A DNA stretch of 64,000 nt from Planctomicrobium piriforme (GTDB lineage Bacteria; Planctomycetota; Planctomycetia; Planctomycetales; Planctomycetaceae). The position numbers were made by a program, and so were the translations under genes. Under the pieces are notes generated by a model. The model saw only the letters and a list, made by a program, of their open reading frames with translations. It was not told the origin of the DNA and ran no database searches. Shown piece after piece: positions 16,667 through 25,793 of this stretch (positions are counted from its first letter, which is position 1; each line of letters starts with the position of its first letter). The DNA lies in NCBI GenBank assembly GCA_945860955.1, contig CAMATH010000015.1, forward strand, positions 18,531 through 82,530, written 5' to 3'.

Positions 16667-19600
16667 CTAAAACCCTTCGACAGTCTGCTTGGGTTTGTTC
16701 GGTTTGGTTTTTTTGCTTCCACTCGGCGTGAAAGCGACTTGGGGAGACGGGACGTGCAACTGGTCCACGCGCGCGCCAATCGGGCTGGCCCCTCCGTCCC
16801 ACGAAGCGGCGCGACAATTCGAATGGAGTGCGAAGCGCGAGGTTTCCAGATCCGACAATTCCCCCGGCTTGGCGGGCAATTCGTCGCGAAGTACGATTTC
16901 CTGTGAGCCCACTAAGGGTGAGAGGCAATTGTCCGCTCCCCACTGCTGTACCCACATTTCTTTGAAGTCCTGAACGACCGGTGCCTCGGTATCGTCCCGC
17001 AACAGACAACCGACATCGGGAGCGTATCCGCACGAGATTTCCCACCAGCGGATCTGTCCGCCAGCGAGCGCGCTCCCCGCGACCGACATCAAGGTCGAGG
17101 GCTGAGCCCGGCCGGTCCGTTTGAGTGCTGGTCCGAACACGCAGCGGTCGGCATAAAACTGCAGCGGACTCGCCGCGCCGCGCGCCGTCGTCGGAGAATC
17201 GACTTTCAGATACGTGTCGAGTGCCGACAGTGTCGACTGTTCCAAATCCACCACTCCTTCCATCGCGCCGTCCGATTCTCGCATTCGGAACGAAAACAGA
17301 TCATTCCGCGAGAGCGCCACCGAGCGGTGAAACAGCAGCACCCGCTGTCCGACGTCGGCGTCGACCAGCGTGCCGCTGCCCAATAAGAAACTCTCCCCCA
17401 CGACCAGATACGCCAGGCGGTCGGAGGCGAACGGTCGAGCGGGAGCGACGGGATTGTCAGAACGCCGCCATTCGATCAGCCCCTTCGAGCGCCCCGCCGC
17501 CCCTCCCAAAACCCCCTGGAGCCGACATTGATTGAGCGCCACGTCCGAATCGATCGCCGAGATCAGGTACTTCGGAGCGCTCACCTTGCTCCCCAGCCCG
17601 GCGGCCAGCAGAACCCCTCCCTGAATTTCGATTCCCCCATGAATGACGCTGATCAGGGCGTCGGGGGAATTCTCGGGGGCGCTGTTTTGTTTGGGCATCA
17701 GAACCAACGGCTTTCCAGGAGTCTGAGCGAACCGCAATCGAACCCAGGCGTCCCGAATCACCACGGGAGACGACAGGCAAGCCCCGGCCCCCGAGGCGAT
17801 GACCGTCGTTCCATTGGTCAGCTTCTTGGACGCGAGAACCTTCCCCAGATCCTCCCGTGTCAGGTCGACCCGCAATTCCTCGACAACCCCCCGGCCACCA
17901 AAAATGCCGTCCGGAACCAGCGGTCGGCGACCCATCGTGAGCATCGAATCCATCCCTGCGAGACCGGTCGATTGCAAGTCCTTCACCGAGCAACCCGGAT
18001 TGCCCCCTCCCGCCACTTCGACGCCGGCGCTCCCCAGCGTCTCGCGATCGAACACCGCGAGCGACGTTTCACAAACGTCTGCGGGGAAATCGGCGGGCCA
18101 GCCCTTGCGAGGGAAGCTCTTATCACTCGACCCTGGATCCTGCCACAACAGTTGCCATTGCGTGGAGCTGGTGGCCAGTGGTGTTGCATCGTCATCCCGT
18201 TTGATGAGCGCTTTCCAACCGGGAAACAGGCTGGCTGTCGTTTTCCAACGCAGCTTTTTCCCGAGAATCGAAGACGCCTTGTCTGCTTCCAGTGAAAACA
18301 CCTTCAGCAAACTGCCGGCCGCACCGGCGTCTGACGACGACACCAGCGAATTCGTCGCGATCACCGCGATCTGCCAGTCGGAATTCAAAGACGAGGGGAG
18401 AGTGCATTCGAGGGCATTTTGAGCCGCGACCACTGTGGCCGCCGACAGGATCAGGCGATTGCGAAATCCCGACCCATCCCCCTCCGCGCCGCCGAGTCGC
18501 AGCGCGGGGGAATCGCCCGATAGCAGCAGCGAATCGTGAATGACCACTTCACCCTGCGGCACTTCCGCCAGCACCGACGTGAGCTTGCGACCGCGCACAA
18601 CGCACTTGGAAACGAGGATATTCCGCCGGCCGTTGTCTTCGGTCGCTTTGGTTGCCGACGACTTGATGCCGGCGGCGGGACTGGTCACGCGCAGCGCGGT
18701 CATTCCCGTATTCGGAACTCCTCGAGCCGAGAACGAACAGCCCCGAGCCAAGAGATCCCCCCCATGGACATGAATGAGGGCATCGCTGGCGGACGTGGAA
18801 AACCCGGTGACGTTGGTCGCGATGTGGACGTTATTCAATTCCAGCGAGGTGTTCTCAAACGTCAGAAAGGCGTGAACACTGGCATTGTCCGGTTCCAGCA
18901 ACACGATCAGGGGATGATCCGCTTCGTCCGCCGCCTCGATCACCACCCGCCCGCAATCGCGGATATGGTCGACACGTACCGGGAACGGTCCGGGACCGGT
19001 CAGGATAATCCGCCCCCCTTCACGCGGCAAATCACGCAGCGCGAGGTTCAGCGTGCTGTAATCCTGCTTGCCGGTCGCGCGGGGATCCACCACAAACGAC
19101 TTCGACGGCATCGTCCGGGTTTCTCGCACCCAGGTCGGCAGCTTCCCCAGTTCGTCACGCTCCCGTGTTACCTTTTTGCCTCCCGGCTTTTTCGCACTGC
19201 TCGCAGCCGGCTTGTCGACATCGAAAAAGTCGTCTTCGGCCGCCCCCAACCGCAGGTTGGTTTCGCCCGCTTCGCTCTCTTTGGCCGTCCCTCCCAGGAC
19301 CGTATTCTCATTCCCGTCGGATTCGCCAATCTTGCGACCGTTCGGATCGACCTGGCCCGACTTGCCCCCTTCAATGATCTGCTTGCCATCCCCCCCCAAC
19401 CGTTTTTGGTTGGAGTTCCTTTTGTCATTCTCCGCGACCTTGCCGAGATCGCCTTCCTCGGTATCGACGGCGCGGTTCATCTGACCCACCAGCCAGATCA
19501 CTCCTGCGATCAAGCCAATCGTCACCAGCCCGCAAACGCCGTAGAACGTCGCCTGGTGGAACCATTCCGAAATCCCCTGCGGACGTTCCTTGTCGGACGG

Positions 19601-20680
19601 CTTGAGGTTCGAAACTGGCATTTCGGCCACCGAGATTTTCCGCCTTCGCCGCGCGCTGGCGGCCGCCCCTTTTGCGCTCGGTTCCTCGTCGTCTTCCGCG
19701 ATGTTCGATCTGGTACGACTCGTCCCCTCCGTTTCGGTCTCCTCCGACATGATCGCGTCGCTGACCCGATTTCCCCCCTCCAGCACTTCGGTCAGGTCGG
19801 CGATCAGATCTTCCGCCGTCTGGTAGCGTTTCGACGGATCCTTTTCAGTCATCCGCCGAATCACCGCGGTCACCGGTTCCGAAACACTCGGATTCTTGAC
19901 CCGCGGGTCCGGGAACGGCGTCTTGAAATGCGCTTGCAACTTGTTGGTCACTCCCCCTTCAGGAAACGGCGGCCCACCCGTCAGCATGAAGTACCAGGCG
20001 CAACCCAGCGAATAGATATCACTGCGAACGTCCGCCGCCTTGCTGTCGCGCCCCTGCTCGGGCGACATGTAATCGACTGTTCCCACCGTCGTGCCGGTCC
20101 GGGTGATCGACGTGTCGGCGGTCTCGTCGACAATCCGTGCCAGCCCCATATCCGCCAGTTTCACCACCCCATCCCGCCGGATCATCAGATTGCCCGGCTT
20201 GATGTCGCGATGCACGATCTTGTGTTCGGCGGCATGCTGCAACGCCATCGCCACCTGCCGGATGATCTCGATCGACCGTTTGACCGGCAACACCCCGCGC
20301 TTCGCCACCAGATTGGCCGCGTCGGTTCCGTCGACATACTCCAGGGCAATGAACAGATATCCATCCGCCTCCCCGGCGTCGAAAATCGCGATGATGTTGT
20401 CGTGCCGCAGATGGGCGGCCGCTTGGGCCTCGGCCTTAAACCGCCGCACGAGTGTCGGATTTTCCGCTTTGTCCTGCGGCAGAACTTTGAGCGCGATGTT
20501 CCGTTTCAGCACCGTGTCGACTGCCAGGTAAACCGCCCCCATCCCCCCCTGGCCCAGCTTCTTTTGGATGGTGTACCGCCCGATTTTCGGCGGGTAATTG
20601 CCCGCTTTCTTCGGCGACGCGATCGCGCGCGTGGGATCCTCGGCCGATGGCTCCCGGTCTGGTTCTGGTTGCTGTGTCAT
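16667..20680 (-). CDS. giant Ser/Thr protein kinase with exported beta-helix-like region
   Basis: A 1337-residue protein. The ATG at 20680 is preceded by GAGGG at 6 nt, and upstream frame extension is out of character, so this start is chosen. The kinase domain lies at ~34-300: GQGGMGAV at 43-50, Lys65, HRD at 157-159, YMSPEQ in the activation segment. The DFG motif is DMG (177-179), which keeps the metal-binding Asp. A Glu/Arg-rich juxtamembrane stretch is followed by a transmembrane helix (FYGVCGLVTIGLIAGVIWLV) near 400. The exported ~830 residues contain successive short strands (VVIEAADE, LELNNVHIA, LLARGCSF, ILVSKCVVRG) typical of a right-handed parallel beta-helix. The ligand is unknown. 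Confidence 0.9.
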   Translation of the reverse strand: MTQQPEPDREPSAEDPTRAIASPKKAGNYPPKIGRYTIQKKLGQGGMGAVYLAVDTVLKRNIALKVLPQDKAENPTLVRRFKAEAQAAAHLRHDNIIAIFDAGEADGYLFIALEYVDGTDAANLVAKRGVLPVKRSIEIIRQVAMALQHAAEHKIVHRDIKPGNLMIRRDGVVKLADMGLARIVDETADTSITRTGTTVGTVDYMSPEQGRDSKAADVRSDIYSLGCAWYFMLTGGPPFPEGGVTNKLQAHFKTPFPDPRVKNPSVSEPVTAVIRRMTEKDPSKRYQTAEDLIADLTEVLEGGNRVSDAIMSEETETEGTSRTRSNIAEDDEEPSAKGAAASARRRRKISVAEMPVSNLKPSDKERPQGISEWFHQATFYGVCGLVTIGLIAGVIWLVGQMNRAVDTEEGDLGKVAENDKRNSNQKRLGGDGKQIIEGGKSGQVDPNGRKIGESDGNENTVLGGTAKESEAGETNLRLGAAEDDFFDVDKPAASSAKKPGGKKVTRERDELGKLPTWVRETRTMPSKSFVVDPRATGKQDYSTLNLALRDLPREGGRIILTGPGPFPVRVDHIRDCGRVVIEAADEADHPLIVLLEPDNASVHAFLTFENTSLELNNVHIATNVTGFSTSASDALIHVHGGDLLARGCSFSARGVPNTGMTALRVTSPAAGIKSSATKATEDNGRRNILVSKCVVRGRKLTSVLAEVPQGEVVIHDSLLLSGDSPALRLGGAEGDGSGFRNRLILSAATVVAAQNALECTLPSSLNSDWQIAVIATNSLVSSSDAGAAGSLLKVFSLEADKASSILGKKLRWKTTASLFPGWKALIKRDDDATPLATSSTQWQLLWQDPGSSDKSFPRKGWPADFPADVCETSLAVFDRETLGSAGVEVAGGGNPGCSVKDLQSTGLAGMDSMLTMGRRPLVPDGIFGGRGVVEELRVDLTREDLGKVLASKKLTNGTTVIASGAGACLSSPVVIRDAWVRLRFAQTPGKPLVLMPKQNSAPENSPDALISVIHGGIEIQGGVLLAAGLGSKVSAPKYLISAIDSDVALNQCRLQGVLGGAAGRSKGLIEWRRSDNPVAPARPFASDRLAYLVVGESFLLGSGTLVDADVGQRVLLFHRSVALSRNDLFSFRMRESDGAMEGVVDLEQSTLSALDTYLKVDSPTTARGAASPLQFYADRCVFGPALKRTGRAQPSTLMSVAGSALAGGQIRWWEISCGYAPDVGCLLRDDTEAPVVQDFKEMWVQQWGADNCLSPLVGSQEIVLRDELPAKPGELSDLETSRFALHSNCRAASWDGGASPIGARVDQLHVPSPQVAFTPSGSKKTKPNKPKQTVEGF

Positions 20681-20762
20681 CGTCACCCTCGGCCCATTGG
20701 AAAATGGCGGTGACAAAATATACCGCGCCATCGGACCAGAGTATATCGACCGCCCCGGACAC

Positions 20763-21665
20763 CTACTCCGTCTTCTTCCAATCCAGCCGCACGACCCGGC
20801 CCGACTGGAACCCGATGACCACACTTTGCCCCAACGGGTCGCAGGCGATCCGGCAGACATCATCCGGCAGGATTGCCTGCCATTCGACCGGCCCGTCCGA
20901 ATCGATGAAGTAAAAGTGCCTTTCCATCGTCGCACAGGCAAGTTTCCTGCCGGAAAAACTCGCTGAGGTTCGGCAGGCGGTCCCCCCCACCTGAAACGAC
21001 CCAATCTGCTCTCCATGCGAGTCGTGCAGTTGGACCCCGTGAGCGTAACAGGCCAGCAAAACCGTCTCTCCCCCGCGGGCGACCGCCAAGTCTCCCACGT
21101 TCGACCACAATTGCTTGTGGTGAATCGTTTCCCCGGTGAACTTCAGCCGACAGAGCATGCCATATTCCGCCACCCCCACCAGTTCGGCGGCCGTTGGAAC
21201 AAACTCCAGCGCGACCAGCGGATGCGGCGTCTGGGCAGACCGAACGCGCTTGCGATACCAATCGTAGATGATGAGCTGCCCATCGGCCAAGCTGACCGCG
21301 GCGTACTGGCCAAAGGGCTCCAATGCGATGGAAGCGACCTGGTCGGCGTGTTCCAGACATCCTTGAAAGGTCAACTGTCGATTGAACCAATAGAGCTTGT
21401 CGTCCCCAACCAGGGCCACCCCCCCGGCTCCCGTGTCTGAAAAACCCAAGGCTCGAATCGGAGACGGGCCACGTGTCAGATTCAACAACTTGCCGGCCCG
21501 GTCCAGGAGATACATCCCGCCGACCGCGTCGGCCAGGAGCAGATCCCCCGTTTCGCGGGCCCACTTCATCGCGACCAACGGAGCCTCGGTGGCGAACGAC
21601 CAGGCAAGGTCGGGCGTTCGGCCCTGACCTTGCCGCAGCCAATCACCACCGCCGCGGTCTTTCAT
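20763..21665 (-). CDS. beta-propeller (WD40-like) protein
   Basis: A 300-residue protein made of about six or seven repeated four-strand units, such as LVAMKWARETGDLLLADAVG, IRALGFSDTGAGGVALVGDD, VASIALEPFGQYAAVSLADG, and IACDPLGQSVVIGFQSGRVV. No signal peptide or transmembrane segment is seen, so it should be cytoplasmic. Its ATG overlaps the stop of the S41 protease gene in an ATGA, a typical sign of translational coupling. The kinase begins 82 bp further on. A propeller is a binding platform; here it could recruit kinase substrates, which is inference. Confidence 0.78.
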   Translation of the reverse strand: MKDRGGGDWLRQGQGRTPDLAWSFATEAPLVAMKWARETGDLLLADAVGGMYLLDRAGKLLNLTRGPSPIRALGFSDTGAGGVALVGDDKLYWFNRQLTFQGCLEHADQVASIALEPFGQYAAVSLADGQLIIYDWYRKRVRSAQTPHPLVALEFVPTAAELVGVAEYGMLCRLKFTGETIHHKQLWSNVGDLAVARGGETVLLACYAHGVQLHDSHGEQIGSFQVGGTACRTSASFSGRKLACATMERHFYFIDSDGPVEWQAILPDDVCRIACDPLGQSVVIGFQSGRVVRLDWKKTE

Positions 21666-23305
21666 TTCGTCGCCACTTCGTTACGCAGCAGCCTCAAGGC
21701 CTGTTGAATGTCGTCATCCCCTTCGACATCGATCTCGTCTGCCGCCCGGAACTGGTTTCGCGGTGACGAGGGGGCGGGAACTTCGATGTCGGGACGCAAG
21801 CCGATCTTAGCCAGGTTCTGCCCCTTGGGCGAGTAAAATTTCGCGGTCGTCAGCCGAAATCCACATTTTTCCCTCGCGGGGAGAATGCTCTGCACCGACC
21901 ATTTCCCAAACGATCGCCGGCCGACAATGGTCGCCCGTCGATGGTCTTTGAACGCCCCCGCGACGATTTCGCTGGCACTGGCGCTGTCGCCATCAATCAG
22001 CAGCACGATCGGCATTCGCCACGCGCCCGGCTGTTTGGGACGGAACACTTCGTTCTGAATGCGCCCCTTGATACTGACGAGAACCCCGTCTTCAATGAAT
22101 CGGTCGAGAACGTCGACCGCCGCATTCAGCAGTCCGCCGGGGTTTCCCCGAACATCCAGGACCAGCGACTTCATCCCCTGGCGATCGAGCTTCATCAGGG
22201 CGGCGTCGAGTTCCTGAACCGTCGAATCCTGAAAACTCGCGAGTTGAACGAACCCGACTCCGTTCGCCCGATCAATCACCCGGGCCACGGGGATGCTTTG
22301 AATCACCACCTGCCGGCGGGTCAGTGTCATGCTCCGCACTTCGTTCTCCGCTCCACGCACAACTTCCAGCCGGACCCGCGATCCTTTTTCTCCCTGAAGC
22401 AGCGTGGCGGCCTCTTCCGTCGTCAAGTTGCGGACATCCTGGCCGTCGATTGACACAATGTGCTCGCCGGGGAGCAATCCCCCAGCGGCGGCGGGGCTTC
22501 CTGGAATTACGTTCACCAGCAGCAGCCCCGTCCCCGGTTCGGCGTTGATCTCGACCCCCAGTCCGACGAATTCCCCATGGATATTGCTCCACAGATCGCG
22601 GTACTTGCCGGGGGTGAGCATTCCACTGTAATCGTCGAGTGAATTGCATCCCCCGAAGACATATTCCAGAACGACCGCGGTCGCCGACATGCCGAGTTCC
22701 CGTTTGCACAGATTGCACACCTGGTCGATAAACCTCCGGGCGTCTTCTCGATCCTGAATGCGGCGGTTCCAGTACTCCTCGGGACGGCGCAGCACGTTTC
22801 GCACCGAGTCGGCCCGCTCATGACGATCGCTCGCGACGTTGTTTTCAAGGAACCGCGGTTCGTCGAGCGCCTGATACAGGCTCTCGGTGCCATGCGCGAT
22901 AAAGCTCGTCAACGAGATCGGTTCGACGTACTTCTCCTGAGCCTGATTGATCACATCATCAAACAGGGCGATCGCCGAAGTTCGCGGCTTCGCGAGCAGG
23001 GATTTTTGGAAGCTGGAGTCGCAGTACCGGCGGTCGACATTGAAATGCACCTTCGAGCGGCGCATGCCGTATTCGAGTTCGCCACAGTCGGGCCATTGCT
23101 TGGTCGACTTTTCGTAGTGCATGATCGCGTCGCCCCAGCGACGCGACTGCTCGAGCTCGACCCCCCGATTGACCGCCTGGCGGGTTTCGAGCGCGAGATT
23201 CCGCGAACCCGGGGTGCCGGCGTTCCCCGGGGAGAGCGCCATGAAGGCGGTCAGGCCGATCAGGAAGAAGGCAATTCCACTTCGCAGGTTATTCGACAGC
23301 GACAT
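21662..23305 (-). CDS. S41-family C-terminal processing peptidase with PDZ domain
   Basis: A 547-residue exported protease. ATG 23305 begins a signal peptide (LRSGIAFFLIGLTAFMALSPGNAG). A short tetratricopeptide-like stretch follows (~38-85). A PDZ domain covers ~245-335 (LGVEINAEPGTGLLLVNVIPGSPA). The S41 catalytic core includes LDVRGNPGG, the nucleophile in LIDGDSASASEIVAGA, and the general-base lysine in RRSFGKWSVQS. All catalytic elements are present. Extending to the far upstream ATG would prepend ~100 unlike residues. It heads the unit with the beta-propeller (4-nt overlap) and the kinase. It may trim envelope proteins that the kinase monitors. Confidence 0.92.
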   Translation of the reverse strand: MSLSNNLRSGIAFFLIGLTAFMALSPGNAGTPGSRNLALETRQAVNRGVELEQSRRWGDAIMHYEKSTKQWPDCGELEYGMRRSKVHFNVDRRYCDSSFQKSLLAKPRTSAIALFDDVINQAQEKYVEPISLTSFIAHGTESLYQALDEPRFLENNVASDRHERADSVRNVLRRPEEYWNRRIQDREDARRFIDQVCNLCKRELGMSATAVVLEYVFGGCNSLDDYSGMLTPGKYRDLWSNIHGEFVGLGVEINAEPGTGLLLVNVIPGSPAAAGGLLPGEHIVSIDGQDVRNLTTEEAATLLQGEKGSRVRLEVVRGAENEVRSMTLTRRQVVIQSIPVARVIDRANGVGFVQLASFQDSTVQELDAALMKLDRQGMKSLVLDVRGNPGGLLNAAVDVLDRFIEDGVLVSIKGRIQNEVFRPKQPGAWRMPIVLLIDGDSASASEIVAGAFKDHRRATIVGRRSFGKWSVQSILPAREKCGFRLTTAKFYSPKGQNLAKIGLRPDIEVPAPSSPRNQFRAADEIDVEGDDDIQQALRLLRNEVATK

Positions 23306-23477
23306 GACGGAACTCGCAGTCTCGGACGCGGGGCGGGAACGTCGGTTGGTGAAGGACTCAAAAGTTGCACATCGCGCATCCTGCCGTTCCACCTCCATCC
23401 CTCGCCCGGGATCTGGAAGCCACCCCCTCCTGGGTGGTCGCGTGGCGAAAACGCCACACGAAGATTCATTGAAGTTG

Positions 23478-23505
23478 AGTATATGCCACGAAATCACGTG
23501 TGCAA
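23478..23505 (-). promoter_or_regulatory. predicted sigma-70-type promoter of the S41/propeller/kinase unit
   Basis: Read on the minus strand: TTGCAC (complement of 23500-23505), 16-bp spacer, TATACT (complement of 23478-23483). It lies ~170 bp upstream of the protease ATG. Matches are 5/6 at each box or close to it. No experimental support. Confidence 0.5.
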
Positions 23506-23562
23506 AAAGAATTCGACCGCCGTCCGACCGCAAATTCGCTACAATTAGTACAAGGAATGAAC

Positions 23563-23934
23563 ATGAAGACAATTCAAGTGTACGATAAACCGATGTGCTG
23601 TTCGACCGGCGTCTGTGGACCACGGGTCGACCCCGTGCTGCCCCGATTTGCAGCCGATCTTGACTGGCTGCGTTCGCAGGGTCACCAGGTGGAGCGTTTC
23701 AATCTCGCCCAGCAGCCGGGCGAGTTCGCGAAGAACCGCGAGATCCACCAGTTATTGACGACACAGGGAACCGAGTGCCTGCCCGTGGTTGTCGTGGATG
23801 GTCGTGTTGTCAGCCAGCGCGGGTATCCATCCCGCGAGATCCTCGCGCTCTGGACAGGCGTCAGCGAACTCCCCGCGACACGACCGGTCCTTGGGCCGGC
23901 CGGTGGATGCTGCGGCGGAAGTCAAAGCTGCTGA
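23563..23934 (+). CDS. arsD: arsenical metallochaperone ArsD
   Basis: A 123-residue ArsD. It keeps the trivalent arsenic/antimony-binding cysteines Cys12, Cys13 and Cys18 in the MCCSTGVCGP segment, and a C-terminal GGCCGGSQSC cysteine cluster. ArsD hands As(III) to the ArsA ATPase of the arsenite efflux pump. The second ATG (23563) is chosen because AAGGA lies 6 nt upstream; an ATG at 23557 is too close to it. The usual partner gene follows at 23969 but is cut short. No arsR, arsB or arsC is adjacent. Confidence 0.93.
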   Translation: MKTIQVYDKPMCCSTGVCGPRVDPVLPRFAADLDWLRSQGHQVERFNLAQQPGEFAKNREIHQLLTTQGTECLPVVVVDGRVVSQRGYPSREILALWTGVSELPATRPVLGPAGGCCGGSQSC

Positions 23935-23968
23935 TTCGTCCGGTCGGAGTTCCTTTGGGAGTGGTCAC

Positions 23969-24352
23969 ATGCTGACGTTTCTTGATTCGCCGACTCGCAA
24001 TCTCTTTTTCACGGGCAAGGGAGGGGTCGGCAAGACGTCGGTCGCCTGTGCCACCGCAGTTTGGCTGGCGGACGCCGGCAAACGCGTGCTGCTGGTCTCG
24101 ACCGACCCCGCCTCCAATCTGGATGAAGTTTTGCAAACCAAGTTGGGCAATCACCCCACTCCCGTGGCGCTGGTGCCCAATCTATTCGCCATGAACCTTG
24201 ATCCGGAGGCGGCTGCCGCCGAGTATCGAGAGGTCACCGAGGAATTCGCTCAAAGAACAGCGGTCATTGCCTGGCAGCATGAACTACCGGTCGGCCGCGC
24301 GGGTTTGCAGCGGGTTCTGGGGACTTTTCAAGCGGAGCCCCGGACCCCATAA
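23969..24352 (+). pseudogene. arsA: truncated arsenite-activated ATPase ArsA
   Basis: The frame begins like an intact ArsA: NLFFTGKGGVGKTSVACATA, a P-loop with the signature lysine, then VLLVSTDPASNLDEV. Similarity holds to about residue 91 (MNLDPEAAAAEYREV). Full ArsA is ~560-590 residues with two nucleotide-binding halves. Here the remaining ~35 codons are unlike ArsA and end in a stop, so the switch II, signature and second half are lost. The start has GGGAG 8 nt upstream. The junction near 24242 is sharp, suggesting deletion or recombination. The product could not drive arsenite efflux. Confidence 0.82.
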
Positions 24353-24474
24353 AGGTGAGGTCGTTGGGGGACATCCAGAGTCTCGATACCGATCGCGGAA
24401 TCGTGTACCAATCGTCGCGCGGCGTGTAGGTGCTTGAGCTCGACTCCAGTCTGCTGGGCGACGCTCAGCGTCTC
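24353..24474. other. anonymous sequence next to the arsA break
   Basis: About 120 bp between the truncated arsA and the membrane protein gene. Neither strand gives a recognisable protein fragment. A minus-strand open stretch across 24310-24460 has plausible composition but no family I can name; it may be debris from the event that cut arsA. Confidence 0.3.
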
Positions 24475-24909
24475 TCAGTCTTGTCGGTCGGGCCGGTCCA
24501 GCGTCGGCATATCGAATCCGCAACAGGCGAAGTATCCGATCGTGTACGCCACGACCGTGGAATCGAGCGCGAAAGGGATCCAGAAACCAGCGGCGTACGG
24601 TTGTCGGGCGTTGGACAGTACCAGCCAGACCATGAATGCCTTCTCGAATCCACTGTACAGGGCGATGGGGACGCGCCACTGGGGAACCATTCCCGCGGCC
24701 ATCATGGCCAGGCCCATCAGCCCGACCATGATGCCCCAGTGCTGAATGATGATGGTGTATTCTTCCAGATAGTTGAGCTTCGCCGCATTCGGCATGGCCC
24801 AGGAGGGGAGAAACGCATAGATTCCCACCAGCGACGTTCCTGCCCCGGTCAGCAGGAAAAATGGCCGAAACGTTTGGGTGAAAAAACGCTTGAGAGGCTG
24901 CATGTTCAT
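24475..24909 (-). CDS. small four-helix membrane protein, unknown function
   Basis: A 144-residue integral membrane protein with hydrophobic helices near 12-32, 48-68, 75-95 and 110-130. Characteristic stretches are PFFLLTGAGTSLVGIYAF and IIIQHWGIMVGLMGLAMMAAG. The ATG at 24909 has a GGAG 4 nt upstream and is preferred over a longer frame start. The final residues are Asp/Arg-rich. I cannot name the family with confidence. It is convergent with the arsA remnant. Confidence 0.72.
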   Translation of the reverse strand: MNMQPLKRFFTQTFRPFFLLTGAGTSLVGIYAFLPSWAMPNAAKLNYLEEYTIIIQHWGIMVGLMGLAMMAAGMVPQWRVPIALYSGFEKAFMVWLVLSNARQPYAAGFWIPFALDSTVVAYTIGYFACCGFDMPTLDRPDRQD

Positions 24910-25233
24910 GGGACTCCAGGGAGAAAGCGACGCACCGATTCTATCAACGGTTCGATTCGGGGACAGCATCTTCTGAATTTGGACGATTGAATCTGGATCA
25001 AAACCGGCGACTCAATCGGGACTGAATTCCTTGGGCTTCAACGTCCTGCGAGCCGTTGTTTCCGATACGGCGTTTCAATCTGTCTCCACTCGACTCTGTC
25101 GTCGGGCGTCGAGACCGCGGCGTCTTAGGAACGCCGTCCGCCACATGCCGCGACGACGCCGCAGGCGGCGGTCGGGTCGGAACGCGGGGCGAATTGTTTG
25201 GCATGAGTGTCGCATTCCATCATCCCCGCTTCT

Positions 25234-25614
25234 CTATCGTCTCTTCAATTCGCGGGTCCCCGGGGTCTCAGCCAGTGTGAACACGACAAGTTCTTCCCCC
25301 GTCGTGGTGCTGATATCGTGGTGCAGGCTGACGACCGCGACTTCAGTGACTTCCAGGATCATCGCCTCCATCAGCGGTCGCGCCGTTTCCAGCAGGTGGG
25401 TGCGGACCTGCTTGAGGAGGTCGCGCCCTTTGTCGGCCGACTGCGATCGAACCAACTGCTGTTCGGCCGCCGTGAGAACCCCCTGCAAGCGGACGACGAG
25501 CAGATCCCCCAGAAGATGGGCGTGGACATCTTTCGGGCCACGCCCCATATACTCCAGTTCGAACCGTCGAACGCCCTGGCAGACGGCTGCCTCCATTTCA
25601 CCACGCGTTTTCAT
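25234..25614 (-). CDS. DUF2294-family protein
   Basis: A 126-residue protein that matches the DUF2294 pattern: FELEYMGRGPKDVHAHLLGD, LVVRLQGVLTAAEQQLV, the LLKQVRTHLLE helix, and VVSLHHDISTTTGEELVVFTL. The ATG at 25614 is chosen because AGGAG stands 8 nt upstream and homologues start here. The biochemical role of DUF2294 is not known to me; family members are small cytoplasmic proteins. A minus-strand TATACT at 25719-25724 could be its -10 box. Confidence 0.88.
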   Translation of the reverse strand: MKTRGEMEAAVCQGVRRFELEYMGRGPKDVHAHLLGDLLVVRLQGVLTAAEQQLVRSQSADKGRDLLKQVRTHLLETARPLMEAMILEVTEVAVVSLHHDISTTTGEELVVFTLAETPGTRELKRR

Positions 25615-25759
25615 TGCGATCACTCCTGCGCCGGCGCGCTGCGGGAGGGGAGCGCGGCGGCAAGCTCCGTAGTTCAGGAAGACGGAGCGAAAGCAGAGCC
25701 TCCCGGCCAACCAAGTTGAGTATACCTGATATCGCGCCCTATTGGAAACACAGAGCGAC

Positions 25760-25788
25760 TTGCCTTATTGACCCACTCATGTTATAGT
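25760..25788 (+). promoter_or_regulatory. sigma-70-type promoter of putative small RNA
   Basis: TTGCCT (25760-25765), 17-bp spacer, TATAGT (25783-25788). No ORF with a ribosome-binding site follows before the strong terminator at 25905-25957. Predicted transcription start is ~25794-25796. Confidence 0.55.
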
Positions 25789-25793
25789 AAATG

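Noticed and set aside
18536..20713. 725-codon open frame on the plus strand, antisense to the giant kinase
   Set aside because: High-GC antisense shadow. The opposite strand has clear kinase motifs, and this frame is Arg/His/Pro-rich with no domain or ribosome-binding site.
23540..23545. TACAAT as -10 box for arsD
   Set aside because: No acceptable -35 hexamer at 16-18 bp, so a promoter is not called.
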